A DNA stretch of 19,606 nucleotides from Candidatus Omnitrophota bacterium (GTDB lineage Bacteria > Omnitrophota > Koll11 > Duberdicusellales > 4484-171). Both the position numbers and the translations under genes were made by a program. The notes under the pieces were generated by a model. The model had not been told where the DNA came from. It did not search any database and was given only the letters and a program-made list of their open reading frames with translations. This document shows, piece after piece, positions 1 to 8,036 of the stretch. Location: the NCBI GenBank assembly GCA_021735115.1, contig JAIPHQ010000003.1:1-19606 (forward strand), written 5' to 3'. Within the stretch, counting starts at the first letter, position 1, and the number at the start of each line of letters is the position of its first letter.

Positions 1-2
1 AT

Positions 3-116
3 TTAATTTCAGCAAAAATCTGTAAAGGGTTTAATAAAACTCTTACTGTAAATGAAAAAGTAGAAGATTACCTAAAGCAAAAGCAGCCAAGCCGGCAAGG
101 TTCGATAAGGATATAG
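3..116 (+). CDS. C-terminal fragment of an unidentified protein (runs in from the left edge)
   Basis: Reading frame 3 is open from the left edge to a TAG at 114-116, giving 37 residues that begin LISAKICKGFNKTL and end in RQGSIRI. The other two forward frames stop within the first 25 bases. The peptide is lysine-rich, and its charged tail after the VEDYLKQKQ stretch is typical of a soluble protein C-terminus. I do not recognise a family. The fragment is short enough that an open frame could be chance in AT-rich DNA, but its position 47 bp upstream of a well-supported same-strand gene makes a real gene end plausible. Confidence 0.35.
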   Translation, partial: LISAKICKGFNKTLTVNEKVEDYLKQKQPSRQGSIRI

Positions 117-152
117 TTTTTAAGGTATTCGCTAAATAAATTCATTTTTAAT

Positions 153-160
153 AGGAGGGA
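153..160 (+). promoter_or_regulatory. Strong ribosome binding site for the NIF3-family gene
   Basis: AGGAGGGA lies three bases before the ATG at 164, with five bases from the AGGAGG core. It fixes this start and shows that the organism uses Shine-Dalgarno initiation at least for some genes. Confidence 0.8.
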
Positions 161-163
161 ACC

Positions 164-1123
164 ATGAAATTGAATCAAATATATAAAAAAGTAGTTGAAA
201 AAGGAATTAGTTCCGATATACGCTCTAAAGCTGCTATTAAAAAGAGCCTCTCTGAGCAAAAAGAAAAATTTAATAAGTTAGAAAAGAAACAAAAAGATTA
301 TTTTGATAAAGATGTTTTATTTAATCCTTTTGCTGATACCCGCATAGTTTATGGCAATCCAGAGGAAAAAATTAATGCAGCAATAATTGGAATAGACATA
401 GGAGCTGGCGAACTTCTTTTGGCAGATCGGCTAAATCAAAAAGGCGCAAACATTAATTTAGCTATTTCTCATCATCCTCAAGGTTATGCCCTTGCTCAAT
501 TTTATGAAGTTATGGATTTACAAATTGATGGATTTGTTGATTATGGTATTGCGATGGGGCTTTCAGAAAAATCACTTTTACAAAGAAAAGGCGAGATAGA
601 AAGAAGAGTACATGCGGCTAATTTTAATCGCAATCATGATATTGCCCGGCTTTTAAAATTAAATTATATGTGCATGCATACACCTTGCGATAATCTTGTT
701 TATCAATTTTTAAGAAAAAAAATTGATCAGGCTAAACCCTTAAAGCTAAAAGATATAATGGATATATTATATGCAATTGATGAGTATCAATATGCAGCAA
801 AAAACAGCAATCCTCCTAAAATTGTAACCGGCAATAAAGAATCCCGCTGCCGAAAAATTCATCTTGAGTTTACCGGAGGAACAGAGGGGCCTGAAGATAT
901 CTATAAAGAATTAGCAGCTAAGGGAGTAGATACTATTGTTGCTATGCACCAATCAGAAAATCACTATAAAAAATGTAAAGAAGCTAAAATCAATGTGATC
1001 TTTGCTTCTCATATAGCTTCTGATACTATTGGAGTAAATTTAATGCTTGATCAACTCCAGGCGGATAAGAATTTCCGGATTTATGAAGCTGGTGGTTTCC
1101 GGCGAATCAAACGCAAAATATAA
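164..1123 (+). CDS. NIF3/DUF34-family metal-binding protein
   Basis: The 319-residue protein belongs to the NIF3 (NGG1p-interacting factor 3, DUF34) family, conserved proteins that bind a pair of metal ions and whose cellular role is poorly defined. Family marks visible here are AIIGIDIG, the histidine pair in AISHHPQG, MCMHTPCDN in the middle, and the C-terminal stretch FTGGTEGPEDIYKELAAKGV followed by DTIVAMHQSENHYKKCKEA and FASHIASDTIGVN, which supplies further His/Glu ligands. The first ~60 residues are a lysine-rich, probably helical extension (KAAIKKSLSEQKEKFNKLEK) not typical of the core fold. The start is set by AGGAGGGA just upstream. It sits alone, 47 bp after a gene fragment and 491 bp before dnaG, with an inverted heptad repeat starting 5 bp after its stop. 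Family assignment is firm. Biochemical function is unknown. Confidence 0.85.
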   Translation: MKLNQIYKKVVEKGISSDIRSKAAIKKSLSEQKEKFNKLEKKQKDYFDKDVLFNPFADTRIVYGNPEEKINAAIIGIDIGAGELLLADRLNQKGANINLAISHHPQGYALAQFYEVMDLQIDGFVDYGIAMGLSEKSLLQRKGEIERRVHAANFNRNHDIARLLKLNYMCMHTPCDNLVYQFLRKKIDQAKPLKLKDIMDILYAIDEYQYAAKNSNPPKIVTGNKESRCRKIHLEFTGGTEGPEDIYKELAAKGVDTIVAMHQSENHYKKCKEAKINVIFASHIASDTIGVNLMLDQLQADKNFRIYEAGGFRRIKRKI

Positions 1124-1128
1124 TAGAT

Positions 1129-1184
1129 GGTCCAAAGTCCTATGTCCGAAGTCCTATGTCTTTTTGACTCTGGACTTAGGACTA
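1129..1184. repeat. Inverted heptad-repeat array, locus 1
   Basis: Five 7-base units with the core GTCC run from 1129 to 1163 (starting at 1129, 1136, 1143, 1150 and 1157). The facing arm at 1164-1184 contains three units which, read on the - strand, have the matching core AGTCC. Positions 1136-1153 can pair with the facing arm at about 15 of 18 bases, so the transcript would form a long imperfect hairpin directly after the NIF3 stop codon. This could end transcription or protect the 3' end. A short T run falls in the loop (1161-1165), not after the stem, so it is not a classic Rho-independent terminator. Confidence 0.75.
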
Positions 1185-1251
1185 AATATGTATACGCTTT
1201 TTTGCGATAAGCAAAACATTCTCCGGCTATTACAAAGAGCGAAATGACAAA

Positions 1252-1273
1252 GCCAGCGGTCTTGCCGCTAGGC
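1252..1273. repeat. Small GC-rich hairpin
   Basis: GCCAGCGG and CCGCTAGGC face each other across the loop TCTTG, giving an 8-bp stem with one bulged A. It stands out in AT-rich surroundings. No T run follows, so a terminator role is unsupported. Just upstream, 1238-1249 (AGCGAAATGACA) resembles the end of the palindromic element at 1315-1389, so this may be part of a decayed small repeat element. Confidence 0.5.
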
Positions 1274-1314
1274 AGATAATTTTTCTATGGTGTCATCCTG
1301 GATTCAACTTCTTT

Positions 1315-1389
1315 TGTCATCCTGAGGAGCAAAGCGACGAAGGATCTCCGCAACGGTTTGAGATTCTTCGGCTTCGCCTCAGAATGACA
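1315..1389. repeat. Palindromic intergenic repeat element (TGTCATCCTGAG type)
   Basis: A 34-base left arm (1315-1348) and a 30-base right arm (1360-1389) are near-complementary, beginning TGTCATCCTGAGG and ending CCTCAGAATGACA, with an 11-base loop at 1349-1359. The arms differ by two transition pairs, one further substitution and two small insertions. I recall this kind of TGTCATCCTGAG palindrome as a small dispersed repeat in many unrelated bacterial genomes, but I cannot search for copies here. A truncated copy of the left end (TGTCATCCTG) occurs at 1291-1300. No convincing target-site duplication is visible. Confidence 0.75.
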
Positions 1390-1401
1390 TCGAGCTTGCG
1401 G

Positions 1402-1465
1402 TGATGAATTTTATAATGGCTGTTTTATTTTGTTAAAATAGATAAATAATCAATTACACAATATG
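1402..1465 (+). repeat. Upstream copy of a perfect 64-bp direct repeat (duplicated dnaG leader)
   Basis: These 64 bases recur without mismatch at 1554-1617. The repeat includes TATAATG at 1412-1418, TAAAAT at 1434-1439 and, as its last three bases, an ATG (1463-1465). In this copy the ATG opens only a nine-codon frame (MYAISGVAG, stop at 1490-1492) that reads through the following hairpin. The downstream copy ends exactly on the dnaG start codon. Confidence 0.9.
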
Positions 1466-1472
1466 TATGCGA

Positions 1473-1491
1473 TATCCGGCGTAGCCGGATA
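1473..1491. repeat. Perfect hairpin, 8-bp stem with 3-nt loop
   Basis: TATCCGGC and GCCGGATA flank the loop GTA. It is the first of two back-to-back hairpins in the 88-bp segment (1466-1553) between the two 64-bp direct repeats. Either a structured leader or a small inserted palindrome would look like this. Confidence 0.7.
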
Positions 1492-1517
1492 ATTCTCTGG
1501 CTTTTGCCTAAGAGAAT
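1492..1517. repeat. Second hairpin between the direct repeats
   Basis: ATTCTCTGGC, loop TTTT, GCC, a two-base TA bulge, then AGAGAAT: a 7-bp outer and 3-bp inner stem. It begins directly after the preceding hairpin. No T run follows. Confidence 0.6.
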
Positions 1518-1553
1518 CTATCACATCCATAAATGTATTAGACTCACAAATTA

Positions 1554-1617
1554 TGATGAATTTTATAATGGCTGTTTTATTTTGTTAAAATAGATAAATA
1601 ATCAATTACACAATATG
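1554..1617 (+). promoter_or_regulatory. Downstream 64-bp repeat copy: probable dnaG promoter and leader
   Basis: This is the second copy of the perfect direct repeat. It holds TATAAT at 1564-1569 and TAAAAT at 1586-1591, either of which could be a -10 element, but I see no good -35 hexamer at the usual distance for either. The copy ends on the dnaG ATG (1615-1617). There is no Shine-Dalgarno sequence: the 25 bases before the ATG are A/T-rich with CAATTACACAAT closest to the start. The presence of a promoter is inferred from position and the -10-like sequences only. Confidence 0.4.
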
Positions 1618-3375
1618 ATACCTGATAAATTTATTGAAGAAATACAATCGCGCATAGATATTGTTGATATTATATCGGGATATCTACCGCTTAAGAAAAC
1701 AGGAAGAAATTTTAAAGCCTGTTGTCCTTTTCATTCTGAAAAAACTCCTTCATTTATAGTTAGCCCCCAGAAACAAATTTTCCACTGTTTTGGTTGCGGG
1801 CAAGGAGGGGGAGTGTTCCAATTCTTAATGCAGATTGAAAAAATTAGTTTTCCTGAAGCAGTAGAAATGCTGGCCAAAAAACTGGGCATACCGATTTCTT
1901 ATCAGCGAGATAAAGATGGGCAATTAAAAAATTCTTGTTATCAGGCAGCAGAAGAAGCATCTTCTTTTTATCATAATATTTTAAAATCTGGAAAACAAGA
2001 AGATGTCTTAGCTTATTTAAAAAAACGAGGTATAGCTGAAAAAACCATTGATACTTTTAGATTAGGATTTGCACCAGGAAGAAATTCTTTAGTCGACCAT
2101 ATGCGAAAAAAGAACTTTACTTTAGGTGTACTGGATAAAGCTTCTTTGGTGACTTCTTCTGGAGGAAATTTCAGGGATATTTTTTGCGACCGAATTTTGT
2201 TTCCTATTTTCGATATACGCAATAGAGTTGTCGGCTTTGGCGGCCGTATTTGGAAAGAAAGAAAAGATTCTCCCAAATACATTAATTCCGGAGAAAGCTT
2301 AATCTATAGTAAAAGAAAGAATCTTTTTGGCTTGAATTTAGCCAAAAAACAAATTATAAAAGATGGTTCTGTTTTGGTGGTAGAAGGGTATCTTGATATG
2401 ATTATTCCTTTTATGCGGGGGGTAAAAAATATAGTAGCTTCTTTAGGCACAGCCTTAACCCAAGAACAAATTAAACTTTTAACTCGATTTTGCTCAAAAG
2501 TAATTTTAGTTTTTGATTCAGATAGTGCTGGGGAATCAGCTATGCTTAGGACCATAGACTTATTGCTTCAAAATCAACTCGAAATCAGAGTGGTTAATTT
2601 ACCTCAAGGCGAGGATCCGGATTCAATTGTAAGAAAAAAAGGCAAAGATTATTTTTTAAATCTAGTAAGCCAATCTTTAGATTTTTTTGATTTTCAGCTG
2701 GGTATTTTAACTAAGAAATTTAATCAAGAAGACATCGAAGATAAAAGTAAAATAGTAGCAAATATGTTAGCAACTTTTGATAAAATACAAAATGAAGTAA
2801 AAAAATATCAATATATATCAAAATTAGCTCAAAAACTTAATTTAAAAGAAGAGGTGGTTATTTCAGAATATAGGAGAAAGTTTTCAGCTAAATCAAAGTA
2901 TCAAAATAAAAATAATTCCTTGGCGTTTTCAAAAGAAGAAATTTTTAAACAAATGCCGTCAGTTACTGAAAAAATTCTAATTAAAGCGATGTTTACTAAT
3001 TATAAAATATTTTCATTGGTAAGAAAGAATTTTGAAGTAGAAGATTTTACTAATCCTCTTACCAAAAAGATAGTGAATTTTTTATTTGAGCATTTTCCCC
3101 ATAAAAATAAAACAACTAATGAGTTATTAGCAAATATTGACGATAAAGTAATTACTGGTTTTATTAGCCAAATTTTGTTAGAAGATGATATACCTCAAGA
3201 CAAAAATACCTTAAGGGAAACTCTTGTTAAGCTGCATAAAAAACATATAGATTGCCAAAAAAATAAATTGAGGCTTAAAATCAAAAATACTGAAGATAAA
3301 GAAGTTAAGGAGCAATTAGAAAAGGAACTTATTGCTAAATATAATAAAGTTAACAGTGAGGTTAAAGATGAGTAA
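1615..3375 (+). CDS. dnaG: DNA primase DnaG
   Basis: DnaG makes the RNA primers for chromosome replication at the fork, with the replicative helicase. The 586 residues show the family order. The N-terminal CHC2 zinc finger has Cys37, His40, Cys58 and Cys61 ([20 protein letters not shown]). The catalytic core includes FGGR at 208-211. The TOPRIM domain has the acidic residues of VVEGYLD (Glu257, Asp261), FDSDSAG (Asp301, Asp303) and GEDPDS (332-337). A divergent helical C-terminal region follows, the part that in the family contacts the helicase. Length is normal. The ATG start is supported by the [20 protein letters not shown] opening typical of primases, but it has no Shine-Dalgarno sequence and is the last triplet of a duplicated 64-bp segment. 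Its stop overlaps rpoD by 8 bases, so the two are probably translationally coupled, as expected for the dnaG-rpoD core of a macromolecular-synthesis operon. The rpsU gene often found ahead of dnaG is not here. Confidence 0.97.
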   Translation: MIPDKFIEEIQSRIDIVDIISGYLPLKKTGRNFKACCPFHSEKTPSFIVSPQKQIFHCFGCGQGGGVFQFLMQIEKISFPEAVEMLAKKLGIPISYQRDKDGQLKNSCYQAAEEASSFYHNILKSGKQEDVLAYLKKRGIAEKTIDTFRLGFAPGRNSLVDHMRKKNFTLGVLDKASLVTSSGGNFRDIFCDRILFPIFDIRNRVVGFGGRIWKERKDSPKYINSGESLIYSKRKNLFGLNLAKKQIIKDGSVLVVEGYLDMIIPFMRGVKNIVASLGTALTQEQIKLLTRFCSKVILVFDSDSAGESAMLRTIDLLLQNQLEIRVVNLPQGEDPDSIVRKKGKDYFLNLVSQSLDFFDFQLGILTKKFNQEDIEDKSKIVANMLATFDKIQNEVKKYQYISKLAQKLNLKEEVVISEYRRKFSAKSKYQNKNNSLAFSKEEIFKQMPSVTEKILIKAMFTNYKIFSLVRKNFEVEDFTNPLTKKIVNFLFEHFPHKNKTTNELLANIDDKVITGFISQILLEDDIPQDKNTLRETLVKLHKKHIDCQKNKLRLKIKNTEDKEVKEQLEKELIAKYNKVNSEVKDE

Positions 3376-4909
3376 GAAAAAAACAATTGAAAGAAATGTG
3401 AATCAATTAGTTGATTTAGGAAAAAAGAAAGGTTATTTAACTTATGATGAGATAAACCATTTTCTTTCTGAAGACCTAAACAAGCCTGAAGAGCTTGAGA
3501 CGGTTTTTCAAAAATTGGATGAAAAAAAGATAGGCATATTAGAAACAAAAGAAGTTACTGAAGTAGAAAAAGAGAAGAAAAAGGATAAACCGGCTAAGTC
3601 GGGGCCAATTGATGATCCAGTTAAGATGTATCTTAAGCAAATGGGTCAAATTCCCTTGCTTTCGAGAGAAGAAGAAATTGGCCTAGCTAAAAAAATTGAA
3701 TCTAAAGAGATTGATCTAAGAGATGAAGTTTTCTCAACTGGTATTGCTAAAGATATGTTTATAGATATCTCACAGAAATTAATTAAAGGAGAGTTGAATC
3801 CGGATGATTTTGTCAAAGGCGAAATCAAAGATAAAGAGCAAGAAACTGAAAGGATTAGAAAATTATATGCACGTCTTTCTCGAACTAGAAAAATTGATAC
3901 CCAGAAAAAAATACTTAATAAATACAACTTTACCATTGGGATAATTGAAAAGATTTTAGATAAAATAAGAAACGCAGTATCTAAAGTAATTAAACTAAAT
4001 AAACAGATTGATAGGCTAAAAGGGAAAAAGAAAAAAGAGTCAGAACGGCGCAAACTCATGAAGGAAAAACGGAGGTTAGTCAAAAAACTTGGTTTTCCGG
4101 AAAAATCTACTAAAGCAAAAATGAAAATGATTTCAGAAAGAGCTGTTTTTTATAATGCTGCTAAAAGACAGCTGGTTGAAGCAAATTTGCGTTTGGTAGT
4201 AAGCATTGCAAAAAAATATGTTAATCGGGGCCTTTCTTTTCTTGATTTAATTCAAGAAGGAAATATGGGTTTAATTAAAGCGGTCGAGAAATTTGAGTAT
4301 AAAAGAGGTTATAAATTTTCTACTTATGCTACTTGGTGGATAAGACAGGCAATAACCAGAGCTATAGCTGATCAAGCTCGAACTATAAGGATACCGGTTC
4401 ATATGACAGAAACGATAAATAAAATAATTCGCTTATCACGGCTTTATATTCAGGAAAAAGGCAAGGAGCCCAGTCCAGAAGAATTAGCATCTGAATTAGA
4501 GCTTCCGGTTTCTAAAATAAAAGATATTTTAAAGGTTTCGCAGCAGCCGATATCTATCCATACTCCAATTGGAGATGAGGGGGATACTTCTTTTGGAGAT
4601 TTTCTTGAAGACAAAAAAGCTACTTCTCCGGCAAATGCTACAGTATTTTCAATGTTAAAAGAAGAGTTAGGCCATATAATGCAGGGTTTGACTGATCGAG
4701 AGAAAGATATTCTTACTTTAAGGTTTGGCTTAGAAGATGGTAGCCCTAAGACCTTAGAAGAGGTAGGGTCTGCTTTTAAAGTTACTCGGGAGCGGATTAG
4801 ACAGATTGAGGCTAAGGCTTTGCGAAAATTGCGCCATCCTAGCCGCAGCCGCCGCCTGCAAACTTTTTTAGAACTAACTTTATATAAGGACAAACAAAAA
4901 GGTTCATGA
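3368..4909 (+). CDS. rpoD: Primary RNA polymerase sigma factor RpoD (sigma-70)
   Basis: This housekeeping sigma factor directs RNA polymerase to -10/-35 promoters. From the chosen ATG it has 513 residues. A region 1.1-like segment lies at about 10-55. Region 1.2 is at about 81-115 ([20 protein letters not shown]). A charged non-conserved spacer spans about 116-260. Region 2 is at about 265-345 and includes [36 protein letters not shown] and the melting/-10 segment [17 protein letters not shown]. Region 3 spans about 346-425. Region 4 is at about 437-500, with [15 protein letters not shown] and the -35-binding helix [20 protein letters not shown]. The full region 1.1-4 set marks it as the primary rather than an alternative sigma. 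An in-frame ATG exists 36 bases upstream (3332), but GAGG at 3358-3361 sits six bases before 3368 and the MSKKKT opening fits better. It overlaps the dnaG stop by 8 bases and ends 4 bp before gatC. Confidence 0.96.
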   Translation: MSKKKTIERNVNQLVDLGKKKGYLTYDEINHFLSEDLNKPEELETVFQKLDEKKIGILETKEVTEVEKEKKKDKPAKSGPIDDPVKMYLKQMGQIPLLSREEEIGLAKKIESKEIDLRDEVFSTGIAKDMFIDISQKLIKGELNPDDFVKGEIKDKEQETERIRKLYARLSRTRKIDTQKKILNKYNFTIGIIEKILDKIRNAVSKVIKLNKQIDRLKGKKKKESERRKLMKEKRRLVKKLGFPEKSTKAKMKMISERAVFYNAAKRQLVEANLRLVVSIAKKYVNRGLSFLDLIQEGNMGLIKAVEKFEYKRGYKFSTYATWWIRQAITRAIADQARTIRIPVHMTETINKIIRLSRLYIQEKGKEPSPEELASELELPVSKIKDILKVSQQPISIHTPIGDEGDTSFGDFLEDKKATSPANATVFSMLKEELGHIMQGLTDREKDILTLRFGLEDGSPKTLEEVGSAFKVTRERIRQIEAKALRKLRHPSRSRRLQTFLELTLYKDKQKGS

Positions 4910-4913
4910 TCAT

Positions 4914-5198
4914 ATGATTGATAAAGAAAGAGTAGAATATATAGCTAAATTGGCAAAAATTGATATTAATGATCAAGAAAGTGAATTTTTATCTTCGCAA
5001 CTTTCTAAAATTATTGATTATATTGATAAATTAAAGGAAGTTGACACAAAAGGAATTAAGCCAATGAGAGGTTTGTCTACAGGCCAGTCTTTGATGCGGG
5101 AAGATAAAGCCAAAAATAATTTGGCTAAAGAAAATATTTTAAAAAATGCTCCTGCTTGTTTAGATAATTTTTTCAAAATACCCAATGTTATAAAATGA
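4914..5198 (+). CDS. gatC: Asp-tRNA(Asn)/Glu-tRNA(Gln) amidotransferase subunit C
   Basis: GatC is the small subunit that wraps around GatA and stabilises the GatCAB complex, which converts Glu-tRNA(Gln) and Asp-tRNA(Asn) into Gln-tRNA and Asn-tRNA in the cytoplasm. The 94 residues match the family in length and layout: the N-terminal helices [15 protein letters not shown] and [20 protein letters not shown], the linker KGIKPM, an REDKA-type segment, and a C-terminal [17 protein letters not shown] that corresponds to the usual xAPxxxxxFFxVPxVI ending. It starts 4 bp after rpoD with only a weak AAAGG (4898-4902) as ribosome binding site. Its TGA overlaps the gatA ATG in an ATGA, implying coupled translation. 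Being read from the sigma-factor transcript is unusual but matches the tight spacing. Confidence 0.93.
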   Translation: MIDKERVEYIAKLAKIDINDQESEFLSSQLSKIIDYIDKLKEVDTKGIKPMRGLSTGQSLMREDKAKNNLAKENILKNAPACLDNFFKIPNVIK

Positions 5199-6631
5199 TA
5201 GATAATTTAATCAAAAAACCAGCTTATCTTATAGCAAAAGATATTAAAGAGGGAAAAAATAGCCAAGAAGAGGTCTATTCATTTTTTAAAAAAAGAATCA
5301 GTCAATATAATGCTACCTTAAATGTTTTTGTTGATTCATACGAGAATAATTTTGATAGTCAAAAAGATTCAAATTTAGCGGGAGTACCAATTGCTATAAA
5401 AGATAATATTTGCATTAAAGGTAAAACAATAACTTGTGCTTCAAAAATTCTTAATCATTATCAGGCAGTTTATGATGCGACTGTAATTAAAAAATTAAAG
5501 TCTTCTGGTTTAAGTTTAATTGGTACGACCAATATGGATGAATTTGCTTTTGGTTCATCTACAGAAAATTCTTGTTATGGGCCGACAAAAAATCCTTGGG
5601 ATAAAACAAGAGTTGTTGGCGGTTCAAGTGGTGGTTCCGCTGCTGCTGTTTCGGCTAGATTGGTGCCGTTTGCTTTAGGTTCAGATACAGGTGGCTCCAT
5701 CCGTCAGCCGGCTTCATTTTGCGGAGTTGTTGGCTTAAAGCCTACCTACGGAAGAGTTTCCCGTTATGGGTTAGTGGCTTTTGGTTCCAGCCTTGATCAA
5801 ATTGGGCCAATTACAACCAATATTAAGGATTGTGCTTATCTATTAAATATAATATCTGGTTTTGATCAAAATGATTCTACATCTGCTAAAGTAGTTGATT
5901 CTGATTTTACAAAGTTTTTGGGCCAAGATATAACTTCTTTAAAGATTGGTTTGCCTAAAGAGTATTTTGATCAGGGCCTGAATTCGGAAATTAAAAAAGC
6001 ATTAGAGCAGGCAATAGCTTTTTATAAGAAAAAGAAGGTTCAATTTAAAGAGATTTCATTGCCTCACACCCAATATTCAGTGCCAACTTATTATATAATT
6101 GCTTCTTCAGAAGCAAGTTCAAATCTGCAAAGGTTTGATGGGATTCGTTATGGCTATCGAGCTAAAGCTGATGATCTTTGGCAAATTTATCAAAAAAGCC
6201 GTTCTCAAGGCTTTGGTGATGAAGCAAAAAGAAGGATTTTTTTAGGTACTTATAGTTTATCGAGTGGCTATTATGATGCCTATTACCTTAAAGCTTTAAA
6301 AGTAAGGCGGTTGATAAAGAATGATTTTGATCAAGCCTTTAAAGAAGTAGATGCAATTCTTACTCCCACAACTCCTACTGCTGCTTTTAAAATTGGAGAA
6401 AAAACAGAAAATCCTTTAAGTATGTATTTGTCTGATATCTATACCATTTCTTCTAATCTTGCCGGGATTCCAGCAGTGTCTCTGCCTTGTGGCTTTACAA
6501 AAGATAATTTACCTTTAGGGATGCAGCTAATAGGCAAAGATTATGATGAGGCAACCTTAATAAAATTAGGGGATGCTTTTCAACAAGGTACAGATTTTCA
6601 TAAAAAAATTCCGGAGTTAAAAGATGTTTGA
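5195..6631 (+). CDS. gatA: Asp-tRNA(Asn)/Glu-tRNA(Gln) amidotransferase subunit A
   Basis: GatA is the amidase subunit that hydrolyses glutamine and passes ammonia to GatB. The 478-residue protein carries the amidase signature [19 protein letters not shown] and [15 protein letters not shown]. Its Ser-cisSer-Lys triad can be placed at Lys69 (VPIAIKDN), Ser144 and Ser168. The 75- and 24-residue spacings equal those in characterised GatA (Lys79, Ser154, Ser178 in S. aureus). Also typical are the [16 protein letters not shown] segment and the C-terminal [17 protein letters not shown]. Length is normal. It overlaps gatC by four bases and gatB by eight. With gatC and gatB it forms a complete gatCAB block, so this organism probably makes Gln-tRNA, Asn-tRNA or both by the indirect route. 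Which one depends on whether GlnRS or AsnRS genes exist elsewhere, and that is not visible here. Confidence 0.96.
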   Translation: MIDNLIKKPAYLIAKDIKEGKNSQEEVYSFFKKRISQYNATLNVFVDSYENNFDSQKDSNLAGVPIAIKDNICIKGKTITCASKILNHYQAVYDATVIKKLKSSGLSLIGTTNMDEFAFGSSTENSCYGPTKNPWDKTRVVGGSSGGSAAAVSARLVPFALGSDTGGSIRQPASFCGVVGLKPTYGRVSRYGLVAFGSSLDQIGPITTNIKDCAYLLNIISGFDQNDSTSAKVVDSDFTKFLGQDITSLKIGLPKEYFDQGLNSEIKKALEQAIAFYKKKKVQFKEISLPHTQYSVPTYYIIASSEASSNLQRFDGIRYGYRAKADDLWQIYQKSRSQGFGDEAKRRIFLGTYSLSSGYYDAYYLKALKVRRLIKNDFDQAFKEVDAILTPTTPTAAFKIGEKTENPLSMYLSDIYTISSNLAGIPAVSLPCGFTKDNLPLGMQLIGKDYDEATLIKLGDAFQQGTDFHKKIPELKDV

Positions 6632-8036
6632 TACAACAATTGGGTTGGAAGTACATGTTCAGCTAAAAACAGAATCTAAAATATTTTGTTCTTGCTCAAC
6701 TGAATTTGAAAGCCCTCCCAACCATAATATTTGTCCGATTTGTTCGGGCCAACCGGGGGTACTTCCTGTATTTAATAAAAAAGCTTTAAGCTTAGGCCTG
6801 CGGGCCGCACTCTCTTTAAATTGCAAAATAAACGAAAGAATTTATTTTGAACGGAAAAATTATTTTTATCCAGATTTGCCAAAAGATTATCAAATATCTC
6901 AATATAAAAGCCCTTTAGGTTATGAAGGGAGTATCCAGATTAATAAAGATAAAAAAATTGGCATTGAGAGAGTTCATCTAGAGGAAGATGCAGGTAAGTT
7001 AGTACATAAAGATAAATATTCACTAGTAGATTTTAATCGTACTGGAATTCCGCTTCTTGAGATAGTATCTCATCCGGAATTGACCAGCCCAGAAGAAGCT
7101 TTTGATTATTTATATTCGCTTAAATTAATTTTACAATATATGGAAGTATCTAGCTGTGATATGGAAAAAGGATATTTGCGCTGTGATGCAAATATTTCTT
7201 TAAAAGAAAAAGGTGCTAATAGTTTTGGCACAAAAGTAGAATTAAAAAATATGAATAGCTTTAAGGGGGTTAAGGCGGGCCTAGAGTATGAGATAAAAAG
7301 GCAAACTGCCCAGCTTAAGGATAAAAAAATTATTGTTCAAGAAACAAGGTTATGGGATTCTGATAAATTAAAAACGGTTGTTATGCGCAGCAAAGAAGAA
7401 GCTCATGATTATCGTTATTTTCCTGAACCGGATTTACCGGATTTTATAATATCAAAAGAAATGATAGACCAAGAAAAAGAATCTCTAGGGGAGTTACCCA
7501 AAGTAAAAAGGGAGCGTTTTATTAATCAATATCAATTGCACGAAAAGGAAAGTTTTTTGCTTGTTGAGAATAAACAATTAGCAGATTTTTTTGAAAAAGC
7601 TTTGCATTTTTATAAACAACCTAAAAAAATTTATAAAGTATTATTTGGCCCTTTTTTAGAACAAATTAATTTATTGGAAGGTGGTTTTGATTCTGTTAAA
7701 ATTTCTGCCAAAGACTTTGCCAAGGTGGTAAAATACTTCAGTGAAAATAAAATAAATAATTTAGGGGTGAAAAAAATTATTTCTTTGACAATAGACAATA
7801 ACAATGATGTAGATGAAGTAATCGAAAAGGAAGGATTAATCCAACTATCAGATGAAAAAGGAATAGAAAAAATAGCAGAAAAGATATTAGCTAATAATCC
7901 TAAAGCAGTCAAAGAGTATAAACAAGGCAAATTACAAGCGATTCAATTTTTACTAGGACAAATTATGAAAGAAACAAGAGGCAGGGTAAACCCTCAATTG
8001 GCAAGAAATATCCTAGAAAGGAGGTTAAAGCAATGA
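6624..8036 (+). CDS. gatB: Asp-tRNA(Asn)/Glu-tRNA(Gln) amidotransferase subunit B
   Basis: GatB binds the mischarged tRNA and performs the kinase and transamidation steps. The 470 residues contain the opening [19 protein letters not shown] and four zinc-ligand cysteines (Cys22, Cys24, Cys37, Cys40; FCSCSTEF and [11 protein letters not shown]). They also contain [60 protein letters not shown] and [12 protein letters not shown]. The C-terminal ~170 residues are the helical plus YqeY-like tail that contacts tRNA, ending in [19 protein letters not shown]. Length is close to the family norm of about 475. It overlaps gatA by eight bases (ATGTTTGA) and the following protease gene by four (ATGA), so it is translated as part of one polycistron. 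Confidence 0.96.
   Translation: MFDTTIGLEVHVQLKTESKIFCSCSTEFESPPNHNICPICSGQPGVLPVFNKKALSLGLRAALSLNCKINERIYFERKNYFYPDLPKDYQISQYKSPLGYEGSIQINKDKKIGIERVHLEEDAGKLVHKDKYSLVDFNRTGIPLLEIVSHPELTSPEEAFDYLYSLKLILQYMEVSSCDMEKGYLRCDANISLKEKGANSFGTKVELKNMNSFKGVKAGLEYEIKRQTAQLKDKKIIVQETRLWDSDKLKTVVMRSKEEAHDYRYFPEPDLPDFIISKEMIDQEKESLGELPKVKRERFINQYQLHEKESFLLVENKQLADFFEKALHFYKQPKKIYKVLFGPFLEQINLLEGGFDSVKISAKDFAKVVKYFSENKINNLGVKKIISLTIDNNNDVDEVIEKEGLIQLSDEKGIEKIAEKILANNPKAVKEYKQGKLQAIQFLLGQIMKETRGRVNPQLARNILERRLKQ

Larger units (their letters stand above)
1124..1614. other. 491-bp repeat-rich gap between the NIF3-family gene and dnaG
   Basis: No credible gene lies here. The gap holds, in order, an inverted heptad array (1129-1184), a GC-rich hairpin (1252-1273), a truncated and a complete TGTCATCCTGAG palindrome (1291-1300, 1315-1389), and two perfect 64-bp copies of the dnaG leader (1402-1465, 1554-1617) separated by 88 bp with two back-to-back hairpins. 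No tRNA fold was found by eye. Confidence 0.7.

Noticed and set aside
93..113. Possible tRNA T-arm (GGTTCGA)
   Set aside because: No matching acceptor, D or anticodon stems could be found around it, and the stretch is an open reading frame.
68..259. 63-codon - strand open frame across the NIF3 start
   Set aside because: It is antisense to the strong ribosome binding site and N-terminus of NIF3, and its hydrophobic composition is typical of the reverse of lysine-rich AT-rich coding DNA.
1047..1247. 66-codon + strand open frame overlapping the NIF3 end and the following gap
   Set aside because: It runs through an established gene in another frame and then through the heptad repeat. There is no ribosome binding site and no protein-like composition.
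1466..1553. Riboswitch upstream of dnaG
   Set aside because: The segment has two simple local hairpins but no multi-branch core or conserved aptamer motif that I can recognise. Repeat-element or duplication origin explains it more simply.
3332..3367. Earlier ATG as the rpoD start
   Set aside because: It would add 12 residues inside dnaG with no ribosome binding site. GAGG six bases before 3368 and the MSKKKT opening favour the later ATG.
3646..4083. 145-codon - strand open frame inside rpoD (also 4450-4893)
   Set aside because: Both are shadows of well-supported sigma-70 coding sequence, rich in Ser/Leu/Phe as expected from the complement of Lys/Glu codons.
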